From: Thalassia testudinum
Lineage: Eukaryota > Streptophyta > Magnoliopsida > Alismatales > Hydrocharitaceae
Reading direction: 5' to 3'
DNA: 64,000 nt
Assembly (NCBI GenBank): GCA_037157565.1
Contig: JAZHRO010000050.1
Location: 42,604,001 to 42,668,000, forward strand
Both the position numbers and the translations under genes were made by a program. Below the pieces are notes generated by a model, which was given only the letters and a program-made list of their open reading frames with translations, was not told where the DNA came from and did not search any database. Shown piece by piece: positions 1 to 10,847 of this stretch (the first letter of the stretch is position 1; every line of letters begins with the position of its first letter).

Positions 1-716
1 CGCGCAAGGTCGCCGGAGCATGGTGCTGGCAGGGTTTTGCAGGAGGGACCTGTTTGCAAAGAACGAAGGAGAGTTAGGGGCCTAAATGCGAGGGTTCAAA
101 AGTTGAGGGCCAAAGAGTAAATATATGAGGACCAAAGTGTAAATTCGGTCAAGGAGGTTTCTTCTTAGGCTCAAGTTTTTATACATGACTAATTAGGACC
201 TAAGGAATCTGATGGTGAATTTTATTTTCATATTAAACCTTGTTTGACCGGTCAATTTGCGCAAAAACCCAAATTAAGTTATTAATTGGGCATGGTTCTC
301 AATGTAGGTCAAAATGGGTTCTAAAGGCCAAATTGAAGGTTCTAAACCCTAGAGATTATTTTTCTATGAATTTTAGAGGGTTTATTCTATTTTTACTTTG
401 CCTCGAACCTTGTGAATTGAAGTGGGTTGTTTTAGGGTTACAGATTATCATTTGGTTCCTTGGAAGTGCTGTAGCCCTTGCTAGATCATCTCATCCCACT
501 TTTATTCTTATTAAGCTGTTTTGACCTATGTTTGGGCCCTGAATTACCCTGTATGCAGATTATACTGGTAAAATTGCACTTTTACCCCTTATGACTTGTT
601 TTCTTCTCAAACTCAGAATTCTCTGAGTTAAGCCTTTCCTTGAGATATATAGGAGCTTTTATCCTTTGTATTGGGTCAAAATGAGCTAGTTATGGCTCAT
701 GATGAGGTTCTCATCA
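1..716 (-). repeat. Ath-1 3' LTR, partial
   Basis: This is the last 716 bp (plus-strand view) of the LTR and it is identical to 10826-11541. It ends at TCATCA next to the polypurine tract. The terminal 17 bp (700-716) form a palindrome with 7-bp arms. The open frame at 240-524 also occurs in the other LTR copy and is not a gene. Confidence 0.95.
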
Positions 717-745
717 TACCCCCATGCCTAGCTTTTGCTAGTCCC
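717..745 (-). other. Ath-1 polypurine tract (LTR-adjacent)
   Basis: On the minus strand this reads GGCATGGGGGTA directly before the 3' LTR start TGATGAG. The preceding bases GGGACTAGCAAAAGCTA are shared, with few changes, by all the Athila-like elements here. In Ath-1 they can fold as CTAGC-AAAA-GCTAG. This is the expected plus-strand primer site. Confidence 0.85.
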
Positions 746-1170
746 TTAGCAAAAAAAACTTAAGGTTTCAACCCTTGTTCTAGACCATGAAGTTTTCAAT
801 GGTTTTAGATAAGTGCTTTTTTATTTGAGCATAGATTAGGTTAGAATGCTGACCATAGGCCTAAAAGATACTCTAGTACCAATCAAGATCCAAATCTGTC
901 TAGCCTTAGCCTCAGTCTTTTAGCAAAGGTTTTTAAGGCCCACAAGAACTAACCTAAGGTTTATTGGACTTCGTGGTTAAAGCACCCGTGCTTGAAATGA
1001 TTTTAGCCCTGGCTCAGTTCGCAGTGCGTTTTGTAAGAGAGAGAGATAGAAAGTTTTTTTCTGTTTGGAGAGTTTTCTCTCTCTTTTTCTTTTTAGTTCT
1101 AGTCTAGGATTGGCTTTTCAACACGGTCTGTATCAGATTCCTTGCTCCCATCATCAATCCTCAAGGGTTC

Positions 1171-1316
1171 CTGGCGATCGATGCTTCGAGATAGCACCGC
1201 CCATGGCAACCCCCGGAACCCTGGCTATTGAGATTTCGAGATAATCCCATCCATGGTATTCCGTGGCCGAATCCAGACCCTGGCAATTGACATTTCGAGA
1301 TAATGCCATCCATGGA
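1171..1316 (-). repeat. Three-unit 3' UTR repeat array in Ath-1
   Basis: Three related units of about 36 bp lie at 1171-1206, 1221-1256 and 1280-1316. In plus-strand view each starts with CTGGC, has TTCGAGATA in the middle and ends with CCATGG. Read along the element (minus strand) the unit starts are about 60 and then 50 bp apart. A homologous array with nearly the same spacing occurs in Ath-4 at 35322-35466. Confidence 0.85.
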
Positions 1317-1340
1317 ATCTGAACCAGCAGAGTGCTTACA

Positions 1341-1400
1341 TGCCCCCCGTAGGATATGTAAATATCCTAAGAGACAAGCACCGAGGAGATGATATTTTGT
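1341..1400 (-). other. Conserved block with hairpin in Ath-1 3' UTR
   Basis: The inverted repeat TAGGATAT-GTAA-ATATCCTA (1350-1369) is followed by CCTAAGAGACAAGC and a GAGGAG segment. The same block, with a different but still self-complementary stem, is present in Ath-4 at about 35232-35297 in reverse view. Confidence 0.7.
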
Positions 1401-2002
1401 TACGCATCTTCGAGGAGATTTCCCGCCTCTCCGCGCTGGGAACTCGTCCAAATCAACTTGTGTTGATCGGCCATTCCTATTCTAGGTGTTCTTTTCAGAT
1501 TTTTGCGACGCTTCTGCGTGATTCTGATTTTTATGCTTACTGAACCAGGCTGTGTGTGAGATTAGGGTGCTTAGGTTACTGAGTCCCGTAAACCAAAAAT
1601 TAGTTAACGAGGCCGAATACTCCCTAAGCCTTAGACCTAATACTTCAGCTTTTCATTATCCTCAACCTCTTGAGGAGTGTCCAGATCTTAATGAGTACTA
1701 AGAGTCTATTCAAGAATGCCTAAGGTTTGCATTCTTACTAATCTCATTGTGCACTTTTCAGTTATTTTCTTGAATGAGGTCTAGAACTTAGGTTAATTCC
1801 TTAGTTCCTTACTAATGACTATCAACTTTTCTTATAATTTTGTGCTCCTTTTTCATTTTGTTTCTTTTCTCCTTCACAAAATTTTCCTTCTCCTCTTTTC
1901 CTCTTATTCTTTTTTGAAAAATTTTTTTAATTTTTATGGTATTTTTGGCATATGTGAATTTTTTTGCTTGAAACCTTTTCTTACAAGTTTTTGCACTTTC
2001 CT

Positions 2003-2038
2003 ACCCCCCCATGCCTAAGATTTGCAATGTCCTCATTG
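2003..2038 (-). other. Ath-1 internal polypurine tract (PPT2) with AGGA hairpin
   Basis: Reading on the minus strand: CAATG-AGGA-CATTG (2025-2038), a 9-nt spacer, then GGCATGGGGGGG. It lies about 140 bp after the pol stop and about 1.29 kb before the LTR-adjacent tract. The same arrangement occurs in Ath-3, Ath-4 and Ath-5. Confidence 0.8.
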
Positions 2039-2174
2039 TAACCTAGGGGGTCTCAGTTCAGGGTGAACTTCGAGTGCTGAAAGGTGTCAGAACAAGTTTC
2101 AGGTTTTCAAAGAGAATGACGGGCTGCCTCCCGTTAAGCGCTGAGTTTTACGCCATCGGCTGGGCGCAATAAGC

Positions 2175-5100
2175 TCAAGGGGAAAGGAGGATATGAGATG
2201 CCTCAGCCAAATCAGTAGAAGTTACATCAATGAACGGCTTGAGTCTTTGACCATTCACGATGAAAGGTTCAGAATCGTGGCTGAGTGGACTGATTTCGAT
2301 TGCTCCATTTCCAAAAACCTGTCGGACCAAATATGGTCCGACCCACTTAGATCTCAGTTTTCCTGGGAAGAGTTTGAGTCGGGCATCAAAGAGTAGGACC
2401 TTTTGACCAGGATGAAAGATCTTTCTCGAGATGTGTTTGTCGTGGAAGGCTTTAACCCGCTCCTTGTAGATTTGCGAGTTCTCGTACGCGTCTGTGCGTA
2501 ATTCATCGATCTCGCTGATTTGGAGTTTTCTGTGGGTCCCAGCCTTAGAAAGATCTAGATTACAGTTCCGTACTGCCCAATAGGCTTTATGCTCCAGTTC
2601 GACGGGAAGGTGGCATGCCTTTCCGTACACCAATCTAAAGGGAGACATGCCCAATTGGGTCTTGTGGGCGGTCCTATAGGCCCACAATGCTTCCGGAAGT
2701 CGGGACGACCAGTCCTTCCTGTCAGGTCGAACAGTGACCTGTAGGATTTTCTTGATCTCCCGATTCGACAGCTCAGCTAGACCATTAGTTTGGGGGTGGT
2801 AAGGAGTAGAGATTCGGTGAGACACCCCGTATTTGGTCATCAGTGACCTAAACTGAGCATTTGTGAAATGGGTCCCCCCATCAGAGATTATTGCACGAGG
2901 AATCCCGAACCTTGAGAAAATGTGTTGATGAATGAATTTGAGAACGATTTTGTGATCACAGGTTCGGGTCGGTATGGCTTCGATCCATTTGGACACGTAG
3001 TCCACAGCCAACAGAATGTATTCGAAACCATCCGAAACAGGAAAGGGGCCCATAAAATCAATCCCCCAAACATCAAAGATTTCGCATACTAGCATCGGTT
3101 GCATAGGCATCATGTCGCGATGGCTCATGTTGCCCAAAGTCTGGCAACGACTGCATGCCTTGCAATGACTGTATGCGTCTTTGAACAGTGTGGGCCAGTA
3201 AAAGCCGCACTGGAGGACTTTTGATGCGGTTTTATGCCCGGCAAAATGGCCACCGCATGCCTGGTCATGGCAGAAAGAGAGGATATTGTTGACTTCCCCT
3301 TCCGGGATACATCTCCGGATGATCTGATCGGCACCTATGCGGAAGAGGTACGGGTCTTCCCAAATGTAATACTTGGCATCGGAGCGTAATTTGTCTTTCT
3401 TGGCCTTCGGCCAATCGGACGGGGTCTGATGAGATGCCAAGTAATTTACAATATTAGCAAACCATGGAAGGCTAGTACCAATAGTCAGCAGGTGCTCATC
3501 GGGAAAATGCTCAGTGATGGGTCCGGAAGGGTCTATCATTTCAGAAGGAAGACGGGACAAGTGATCAGCTACCACGTTTTGTTTTCCCGCTTTATCGCGA
3601 ATCTCGAGGTCAAATTCTTGCAACAGCAAGATCCATCGGATCAATCGAGGTTTCGCGTCCTTCTTCGCAAGGAGATGCCTCACAGCCGTGTGATCCGAGT
3701 ATATGATGACATGGGAACCCAGAAGGTATGATCTGAATTTCTCTAGGGCAAATACTACAGCTAGCAGCTCTTTCTCAGTAACTGTATAGTTACGCTGAGC
3801 CTCATCGAGTGTTTTGCTGGCGTAGTAAATGACCACAGGTTTCTTGTCATTTTTCTGCCCCAAAACCGCTCCTACAGCGAAGTCGGATGCATCACACATG
3901 ATCTCAAAGGGTTGAGACCAATCAGGGGACTGTAGGATCGGGGCTTGGGTGACTCGGTCACGCAGGATTTCAAATGCTTGAGTGCATTCCCTGGAGATTT
4001 CGAAGGGAACATCCTTGGAGAGAAGAGTGGTCAGGGGGCGTGCGATTTTTGAAAAATCAGGGATAAATCGTCGATAAAAACCGACATGCCCTAAAAAGGA
4101 TCGGATGTCCCTGATCGAGCTAGGCATAGGAAGGCGAGAAATCAGATTAACCTTAGCTCGATCCACTTGGATACCTTTCTCCGAAATTGAGTGTCCCAGG
4201 ACAATTCCCTCAGGCACCATGAAATGGCTCTTTTCCCAGGAAAGAACCAAATTCACGTCGATGCACCGCCTGAGTATCTGGACCAAGTGCTGGAGGCAAT
4301 CGTCGAATGATGCTCCGAAAACTGAAAAGTCATCCATGAAGACTTCCAGATAATCACCTACCATATCTGAGAATATGGCAAGCATGCATCGCTGAAAAGT
4401 AGCGGGTGCATTGCAAAGACCGAAAGGCATCCTTCGGAAAGCGTATGTTCCGAAGGGGCAGGTGAATGTGGTCTTTTCTTGGTCCTCAGGATGGATTGCC
4501 ACCTGGTTATAACCGGAGTACCCGTCAAGAAAGCAGAAGAACCTATTTCCCGCTAGTTTTTCGAGAATTTGATCAATGAAGGGTAGTGGGAAATGATCCT
4601 TCTTCGTGGAGGAATTGAGTCGACGGTAATCTATACAGACTCTCCACGAGTTGGCTAATCGGGTAGGAATGATTTCTCCGGTCTCAGTCGTTATAGTGGT
4701 GAGTCCTGCCTTTTTAGGCACGACCTGAATCGGGCTCACCCAACGACTATCGGAGATCGGGTAGATGATCCCGGCATCTAACCACTTGATGATCTCCTTT
4801 TTCACGACCTCCTGCAGATTGGGGTTTAAGCGTCTCTGCATTTCACGAGAAGGTCGTGTGCCCTCTTCTGAATAGATATGATGAGTACAATAAGAGGGAC
4901 TTATTCCAGTCAAATCATCGAGGGTCCATCCGATGGCTCTGCGATGTTGCTGGAGGACAACAATCAGACGGTATTCCTGTTCAGGATTGAGGTTGGAATT
5001 GATGATCACAGGAAGGGTCTGATTAGAACCCAAAAAGATGTATTTTAAATGAGCAGGAAGGGGTTTCAGTTCGAGGATGGGGTTTTCAGCAGCAGCGGGT

Positions 5101-7874
5101 GGTTCAGTATAGATGTGAGGTTCAAGGGTGGGAGTTACTGGGTTGTTCACATCCGGATTGGACTCCTCTGTTTGCGGGTCAAGATCCTTCTGTGGTTGAT
5201 GAGGCATACTCAAGTCATTCTGGAGGTGTGATTCATCAACCAAAGTCTTGATGTCACAAATTTGTTCGATGACGCCGCAATTAATTCCTTGTTGGGCCTT
5301 AAATATATCAATTTTCAGTGTTTGATCTCCAAATTTAAGCTCTATTTGGCCCTCCTCACAGCTGATGTTGGCTCTAGCAGTAGCCAAGAAAGGTCTCCCT
5401 AGAATGATTGGTGTATCCCTAGGGTTCTCAGGTGCATCCATGTCTAAGACTATAAAGTCCACTGGAAAATAGAAATCCCGCACTCTCACGATAACATCCT
5501 CGAGAATCCCTTTTGGTGACTTTATAGATCGATCTGCTAATTGTAATGTCACCTCAGTTGGTTTCAGCTCAGATTCTTCCAGATGGTCAAGTAAGGATGT
5601 GGGTATCAGATTTATAGATGCACCTAAGTCTAACAATGCTCTGTCAAATTGGGTACCACCTATCTTACAGGAGATCAGGGGAGTTCCAGGATCTTTTGCC
5701 TTGGGTGGGAGTCTACTAAGGATTACAGAGCTGGCTTGCTCTGACAGAACAATTGGGCTCCCTCCCTTGGTTCGCGGCTTACGCTGGGGTGTACATATAT
5801 TCTTTAGAAATCGTGCGTAAGCTGGTACGTGGTGGATTGCATCTATCAAGGGGATGTTTATGTGGACCTGCTCAAAGAGCTTGACCAGGTCCTCCTCAGG
5901 GGCCACGGGTTTAGTGGTCTTCTTTCCCTTGGTCAGGGCCTCGGGAAACGGGATCTTGGTTGGTTCCTCTAGGATAGGTCCTGGTTGTGGGTCTGGAACA
6001 GCGGTACCTTGGATAACTATCCTAGGGTCATGATTATCAGGCTGGGCGGGGTTTGGATAATACTGGTCCTGAGTTGTCTTACCACTACGTGTTGTTACAG
6101 AATTTAATCCGGCCTGATTTTGGTTTGGATTTGGTAGGAGGGGTGGCTGCTGCTGAAATCCCGTACGAGAAGTAGAGGCTTCCATCTCGTCTGGAGATGG
6201 GGCAGTAGGGGCCTGATAAATCCATTGAGCGTGGCCTAAATTTGGATTCATAACGCGCTTCTGGGTTGGCACGTTATTTGGGTTAGGAAGGGGTTGGGAA
6301 GGGAGTGTGCCTGGCTGGCGAGAATTTGCCAACTGGGCCAGCTGAGTTTTGACTTCAGTAAGCTCGTCCTTGTGCTGTTTTTGAATGGCCGCATTCGATT
6401 TTTGAATGTCAGCCAGAGTCTGAAGGATTAAGGACATTTGATCTTGATTTGGCCCTGATGGATAAGTAGGGTTGGGCCGAGGCTGAGGCGGCTGGTAGTG
6501 ATGAGAGGGCTGTGGGTGGGACTGAAAAGGTGGTCTTTGGGTTTGAGAATTTCCCGCCCACTGAAAATTTGGATGGTTTCGCCATCCAGGGTTGTAAGTG
6601 TTGGAGAATGGGTCGTTCTGGATGGCGTTGAGGTCCTCGCAGGTCTGAGGAACCTCCTGAGAATCAGGGAAAGGTGGAATGGAGTTCCCCCGGCTGGTGA
6701 AGAAAGGATCGGATGATCTTCCAGTCCAGGAATCAGATGGGGACGGATATGGATCCATCCCAGGGGAGGATCGGTGTAGGATGTTTTGCACAGTCTCCTG
6801 TGTGGAAGGAGGTTGTGCAAAGGAGTTACGCGCAGAGGTGGCTCGCTGCAAGTGCTGAGTCAGCTCATCCACCTTCTTTTCAATAATTGAGACCTTGTCC
6901 AATCGACTGGCCATTAATTCCAGGTCGACTGATGCGGACAGGCCCTGCGTCTCATGTGCTCCCTTAAGATTCGTCGCTGCGCGGGTATTCGTCCTGTCGA
7001 ATAATCCCATGGAGTCATTGTTGATGGAGTTCTCGCACATGTTTTCGAGAATCTCCCATACGGTGTCTTCATGTTGACCCATGATGTTTCCTCCGCAGGT
7101 TGCATTGACGAAAAGGCGGATGTCCTCACGGAGTCCCTGGTAAAAAGATTGGACTTGTTCCCATTTAGGAACTCCGTGATGGGGGCACTTCCTCATGAGA
7201 TCCTGAAAACGATCCCATGCCTCATGGAGAGGTTCTCCTGATTGTTGAGTGAAGTGTGTAATCTGATGGCGCAAGGCGTTGGTCCGACCAACGGGAAAGA
7301 ACTTTTTCAAAAACTCGGATTGAAGTTCTTCCCAAGTGTTGATCGGCCGGGTCTGAGTTTGATACCAATGGGCGGCCTTGTCCATAAGAGAAAAGGAGAA
7401 CATCTTCATGAGAAGAATATCCCGATTTTGCGCATCTGATCCAAAAGTGTGGGCCAGATGCTTAAGCTGTTTGATGTGCTGGAAGGGATCTTCAGAATTA
7501 AGCCCATGGAATTTAGGTATAGCGTGAATCATGTTGGGCTTTAGTTCGGAATCAGGTCCTCCAATCGGGATTCTAACTCGAGGCTCAATTGCCACCGCAG
7601 CAGGATTGTAGTGGTCCCGCATCATAGGACGCTGTGGTGGGTGTACGAAGTTTTGGAAGAGGTCATTGAGTCGCTGGAGCTGGTGTTCCAGATTATTTTC
7701 TTCCTCAACTGGCTGAGCCATGATGGGGGAAGAAGAAGAACTTGGTTCTGAATCAGAAGAGAGAATAATGTGAGGGTGTTGCTGCACAAACACGGGTGTC
7801 GAGGCTTGGCCTTGACGAGAGTGAATTTCTAAAGGAGGTCTTAAGGGTGGTCTTAGAGACCTCCTTCCGTACAT
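2175..7874 (-). CDS. Ath-1 gag-pol polyprotein (1899 aa), intact
   Basis: One ORF encodes capsid, protease, reverse transcriptase, RNase H and integrase, the proteins for copying the element's RNA to DNA and integrating it. Rough residue positions: gag capsid 115-225; gag end motif NDPFSNTYN near 420; protease DLGAS near 745; reverse transcriptase about 1015-1210 with FMDD near 1176; RNase H about 1320-1435 starting at DASDFAVG; integrase HHCC zinc finger near 1535-1575; catalytic D, D and E near 1606, 1666 and 1704. The ATG at 7872-7874 opens the frame and no stop interrupts it. DLGAS in place of DTGA fits Athila-type proteases. No CCHC zinc knuckle is visible in gag. Pol ends about 140 bp before PPT2, and no env-like ORF follows. 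The domain calls are secure; activity is inferred. Confidence 0.96.
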   Translation of the reverse strand: MYGRRSLRPPLRPPLEIHSRQGQASTPVFVQQHPHIILSSDSEPSSSSSPIMAQPVEEENNLEHQLQRLNDLFQNFVHPPQRPMMRDHYNPAAVAIEPRVRIPIGGPDSELKPNMIHAIPKFHGLNSEDPFQHIKQLKHLAHTFGSDAQNRDILLMKMFSFSLMDKAAHWYQTQTRPINTWEELQSEFLKKFFPVGRTNALRHQITHFTQQSGEPLHEAWDRFQDLMRKCPHHGVPKWEQVQSFYQGLREDIRLFVNATCGGNIMGQHEDTVWEILENMCENSINNDSMGLFDRTNTRAATNLKGAHETQGLSASVDLELMASRLDKVSIIEKKVDELTQHLQRATSARNSFAQPPSTQETVQNILHRSSPGMDPYPSPSDSWTGRSSDPFFTSRGNSIPPFPDSQEVPQTCEDLNAIQNDPFSNTYNPGWRNHPNFQWAGNSQTQRPPFQSHPQPSHHYQPPQPRPNPTYPSGPNQDQMSLILQTLADIQKSNAAIQKQHKDELTEVKTQLAQLANSRQPGTLPSQPLPNPNNVPTQKRVMNPNLGHAQWIYQAPTAPSPDEMEASTSRTGFQQQPPLLPNPNQNQAGLNSVTTRSGKTTQDQYYPNPAQPDNHDPRIVIQGTAVPDPQPGPILEEPTKIPFPEALTKGKKTTKPVAPEEDLVKLFEQVHINIPLIDAIHHVPAYARFLKNICTPQRKPRTKGGSPIVLSEQASSVILSRLPPKAKDPGTPLISCKIGGTQFDRALLDLGASINLIPTSLLDHLEESELKPTEVTLQLADRSIKSPKGILEDVIVRVRDFYFPVDFIVLDMDAPENPRDTPIILGRPFLATARANISCEEGQIELKFGDQTLKIDIFKAQQGINCGVIEQICDIKTLVDESHLQNDLSMPHQPQKDLDPQTEESNPDVNNPVTPTLEPHIYTEPPAAAENPILELKPLPAHLKYIFLGSNQTLPVIINSNLNPEQEYRLIVVLQQHRRAIGWTLDDLTGISPSYCTHHIYSEEGTRPSREMQRRLNPNLQEVVKKEIIKWLDAGIIYPISDSRWVSPIQVVPKKAGLTTITTETGEIIPTRLANSWRVCIDYRRLNSSTKKDHFPLPFIDQILEKLAGNRFFCFLDGYSGYNQVAIHPEDQEKTTFTCPFGTYAFRRMPFGLCNAPATFQRCMLAIFSDMVGDYLEVFMDDFSVFGASFDDCLQHLVQILRRCIDVNLVLSWEKSHFMVPEGIVLGHSISEKGIQVDRAKVNLISRLPMPSSIRDIRSFLGHVGFYRRFIPDFSKIARPLTTLLSKDVPFEISRECTQAFEILRDRVTQAPILQSPDWSQPFEIMCDASDFAVGAVLGQKNDKKPVVIYYASKTLDEAQRNYTVTEKELLAVVFALEKFRSYLLGSHVIIYSDHTAVRHLLAKKDAKPRLIRWILLLQEFDLEIRDKAGKQNVVADHLSRLPSEMIDPSGPITEHFPDEHLLTIGTSLPWFANIVNYLASHQTPSDWPKAKKDKLRSDAKYYIWEDPYLFRIGADQIIRRCIPEGEVNNILSFCHDQACGGHFAGHKTASKVLQCGFYWPTLFKDAYSHCKACSRCQTLGNMSHRDMMPMQPMLVCEIFDVWGIDFMGPFPVSDGFEYILLAVDYVSKWIEAIPTRTCDHKIVLKFIHQHIFSRFGIPRAIISDGGTHFTNAQFRSLMTKYGVSHRISTPYHPQTNGLAELSNREIKKILQVTVRPDRKDWSSRLPEALWAYRTAHKTQLGMSPFRLVYGKACHLPVELEHKAYWAVRNCNLDLSKAGTHRKLQISEIDELRTDAYENSQIYKERVKAFHDKHISRKIFHPGQKVLLFDARLKLFPGKLRSKWVGPYLVRQVFGNGAIEISPLSHDSEPFIVNGQRLKPFIDVTSTDLAEASHILLSP

Positions 7875-8778
7875 GCACAGTTGGGAGAGGTAAGTTTAGA
7901 AGGTGATGGACCCAATCAAGACACCCAAAAATGTGTTGGGTGACTATAGAGGTGCGGGGCAGATGGACCCCTTGATCAGAAAGATCGTCCACCTGAGAAT
8001 TACCTGGGCAGCCAGAGAGGGAGAGTCCCGCGAAGACCCCTACACGGTAGAGCGTCCCCACGGGTTACAGGGTTTCCCCCACCCGACCTCTCTTGTCACT
8101 GCGGTTCCAGGTAGACCAGAATGGGGATCTTGACCTCTTAAGTCTACCAATTTTAAGATCAGGGTGCTTAAGGTTTCACTTGAACTTTAGTCTTTTTAAG
8201 TGCAAAGAGTGACCTAATTTAAGGTTGGTTAACCCAAGGGGTCAACTTTACCTATTGTTTTCTTTAAGAGCTTTTAGGTCCTGTCTTTTAGGGTTCAAGT
8301 GTTTAGAGAGAGCCAATTGTTTAGGATTTTTCTTGTATAGGTATTTTCAGACAAGGGCTTGGGCACACTTCATTTGGTTTTCTCAATTCTTGAGTTAAGT
8401 AGTGTGTCTCTAAATCCCTAGTGTTGGATCCTAGGTTGGCTCTACTTGGTCCAGTTAATTCTTTGTTGGGTAATTAGGGCTCAAGCAAGAATGTGTTAGC
8501 CCTTAAATACCCTGGATAGTGTGCAGAAATAATGAGTTGAAAACATGCAACTTTTATGGTTACTAAATATGGAAGACAGGTTAGCCCTATATTGCTTGTT
8601 CTTTTCTTTTCTTTCTCTTTAGAGTGTAGGGGTTAATAGTGAGAGAAAAGATTTACCTGTCTTCGGAGTGGTTGTCGTGTGGTTGCTTGTCTTCTTGAGT
8701 TCCTGTAGCTGCACAAAAGAGAGGAGATTATCAGAAATTAAAAGCTACAGGAATGTTTACCTCTAGAATAGCCGTTGC
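7875..8778 (-). other. Ath-1 5' leader
   Basis: About 0.9 kb between the primer binding site and the gag ATG. Short frames exist but none resembles a known protein. It should contain packaging signals, but none can be recognised by eye. Confidence 0.7.
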
Positions 8779-8796
8779 TCCCCGGCAGCGGCGCCA
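8779..8796 (-). other. Ath-1 primer binding site, tRNA-Asp type
   Basis: The minus strand reads TGGCGCCGCTGCCGGGGA, three bases (TTT) after the 5' LTR end. This matches the 3' end of tRNA-Asp as used by Athila-group elements. Confidence 0.88.
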
Positions 8797-10608
8797 AAAT
8801 GATGGAACGTCGGTTTTCGTTGTTAATTCGTTGTAGTAAAGCCGGTTGTTACCAACGTTTCATAAAAATTTTTTTACTCGGAAAAATAAAAGAGTTCCCG
8901 AGGTCGAACTCAGGGAGCAAGTTGTATTCTAGAGATATACAAGTTTTATTACAAAAATAAAGAGAGAGAGAGAGAGAGATGAAAATTTGGCTTCTTCTTC
9001 TTTTCTTCTTTCTTCCTCTTTGTCTTTGGTTCTTCCTGTTCTCCTTCTTCTTCTTCTTCTTCTTCTTCTGCTTTCTTCAGATCTTCCCTGTTTCCTTTCT
9101 TTCTTTTTTTTTTCGTCAGATCGTCTTCTTCTTTTCTTGCTTCTTGCTTCTCTTCATTCCTTCTTCTTCTTTGTCTTCACCTGCCTTGACCTCTCTTTTT
9201 CTTCTTTGGCGATGGCCGTTGCTCTTCCTTCTTCTTCAGCGGGTCTTCTTCTTCTTTGGCTGCTGACCTTCCGTCGTCTGCCCCGGTGCTGAGACGACTT
9301 AACAATGCCTTCGCTACAGTGCAGCAGCTCCTTCTTCTTCAGCGGGTCTGCTTCTTCTTCTTTGGCCTGCACACTTCAGAGCTCATTCGTCAAGAGGCAA
9401 AAACCTATGCTACCCCCCTCCCCCGCGTATCTCTCTCTCTGAAATCACTCTTCGGAAGCTCTCCCAGAGCGCTATCGGGTAATCGGGTTCGGGTCAGGCC
9501 CGGGTCCAGGCCCACCGGCGTGCGTGGTGGGCGAGGAGTGCAGGTCAGTCTAATCGGGTCGGGCCAGGTCCGCGGAGCGTGGTCACGGACGAGGCCGAGT
9601 CGGGTCGGGTCGGGTGAGAGGGACCTCACCCCGTGGTAACTGAGGCAAACAGATGGTGGCAGTTTTCCAATTTATGTGGGTGCGTGGCTTCAGAAGATTC
9701 CGAGGTGGGACTATCCGCGCACCCGTTTCTCTCACGCCTGCAGCAGGGATGGTGCTCCCAATTGCATCGGCTGTTGAGGCGTACAGCTCCAATCGAGGGC
9801 CAGGGTGTGTGCGTGAGACTCTTCCGCGCTGGCCGTGGCTATTCAATCTGGGATATCTCGGCTTGGAGCAACCTCGAGCAGGCTTCGAGCTTCCTCGCCA
9901 ATGGCGGTCAAGGCCTGGAACCTGAAACCAATGGCACGGCCTCTCGGCCAAATCAGACAGGCGGGGGACCTTCGCCGTGGCACGGCGAAGGTGGTCAGGG
10001 GGTCTGCAGGGGGCGAGATGGGGCTGTCGGGTCGTCCTAGGTCAGACTGTGAGCGAGGGAGTGGGTGTGTTCGGTGGGTCTGCAGAGGGTGTTTGGTGGG
10101 AAGTGGAGGGGCGGAAGAGGATCAGGGTGAGGAGGCGGAGGTTCTGCGGTGGTCGGCGAGCCGTGTGGGTCGCTGAGGTGATGGGAGCGGCTCGCCGGAG
10201 GGTGGTCGGAGGCGGAGAGGACGAGGGTGAACAGGGTCGGTAGAGGGCTTAATTGACTAAATCGAAAGCGGGGAAAGAAAGAGGAGGAGAAGGGGAGTAA
10301 GTCTACTTTAACTGCAGGGACGAAGGGGGAGGAACAGGGCGACAGTCGTATCGACTGTCGCCGGAGAAGATGATGCTCAGAGAGAGGGGCGGCGGCGAGC
10401 AGAGGGCTGGAGAGGCGCCAGCTGGGTGCGGCGTGGCGCGGGAAGAGCAGGGGGGAAGGTCTCTGCTGCTGGTAGTGCGGCAGAGCGACGAGGTGGAGGG
10501 GGAGGAAGTCGCCGGAGCTGGTGAGCGTCTGCCGGAGGAAGAAGAGAGGAAAATTGGGGGTTTTCTCCGTCAGATCCAGGCTGCCTTGGTCGGTGGAGCG
10601 GCGGGGGG

Positions 10609-10616
10609 TATTTATA
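10609..10616 (-). promoter_or_regulatory. TATA box of the Ath-1 LTR promoter
   Basis: The minus strand reads TATAAATA in a GC-rich setting; transcription would run toward lower coordinates. The position divides U3 (10617-11541) from R/U5. Confidence 0.7.
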
Positions 10617-10688
10617 GGGTTGAAGCAGGGAGGAAGGCGGAGGGAGACGACGTGTCTCCCTCGCCGGAGCATGGTCGGAATTCGAACC

Positions 10689-10847
10689 CATACCGTCCGT
10701 GCGTTCGCACGGCCGGTATGGGGGGCTACAGTGACCATGGGGGTGCTCCTGCGACGGCTGACGACGCAGGGCACCCCCGGTACACTTGCCAGGTCCTCCA
10801 CCTCACCCTGCGCGGCGCCATGCTCCGCGCAAGGTCGCCGGAGCATG
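10689..10847 (-). repeat. Three consecutive inverted repeats upstream of the Ath-1 TATA box
   Basis: First: 10689-10703 pairs with 10706-10720 (15-bp arms, one mismatch). Second: 10739-10753 pairs with 10765-10778 (about 14 bp, imperfect). Third: CATGCTCCG (10819-10827) pairs with CGGAGCATG (10839-10847). Diverged counterparts exist in solo LTR s7 near 41409-41568. Confidence 0.75.

Larger units (their letters stand above)
746..2002 (-). other. Ath-1 3' untranslated region between the two polypurine tracts
   Basis: About 1.26 kb without a credible ORF; no env-like frame is visible. It holds a three-unit repeat (1171-1316), a hairpin block (1341-1400) and otherwise AT-rich unique sequence. 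The region from 1820 to 1985 is T-rich on the plus strand. Confidence 0.8.

Noticed and set aside
240..524. 94-codon frame present twice (also 11065-11349)
   Set aside because: The duplication is explained by the identical LTRs of Ath-1. No domain and no coding signature beyond an open frame.
1171..1316. CRISPR-like array
   Set aside because: Only three imperfect units, uneven spacers of similar origin and a plant retrotransposon context.
717..2174. Possible env-like gene between pol and the 3' LTR of Ath-1
   Set aside because: Only frames under 100 codons, no signal peptide or membrane segment that looks real; the region is explained by repeats and UTR.
10037..10846. 269-codon minus-strand frame, Pro/Ser-rich, in the Ath-1 LTR
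   Set aside because: It spans the TATA box and the inverted repeats. GC-rich DNA has few stops, and related LTRs s6 and s7 do not keep the frame.
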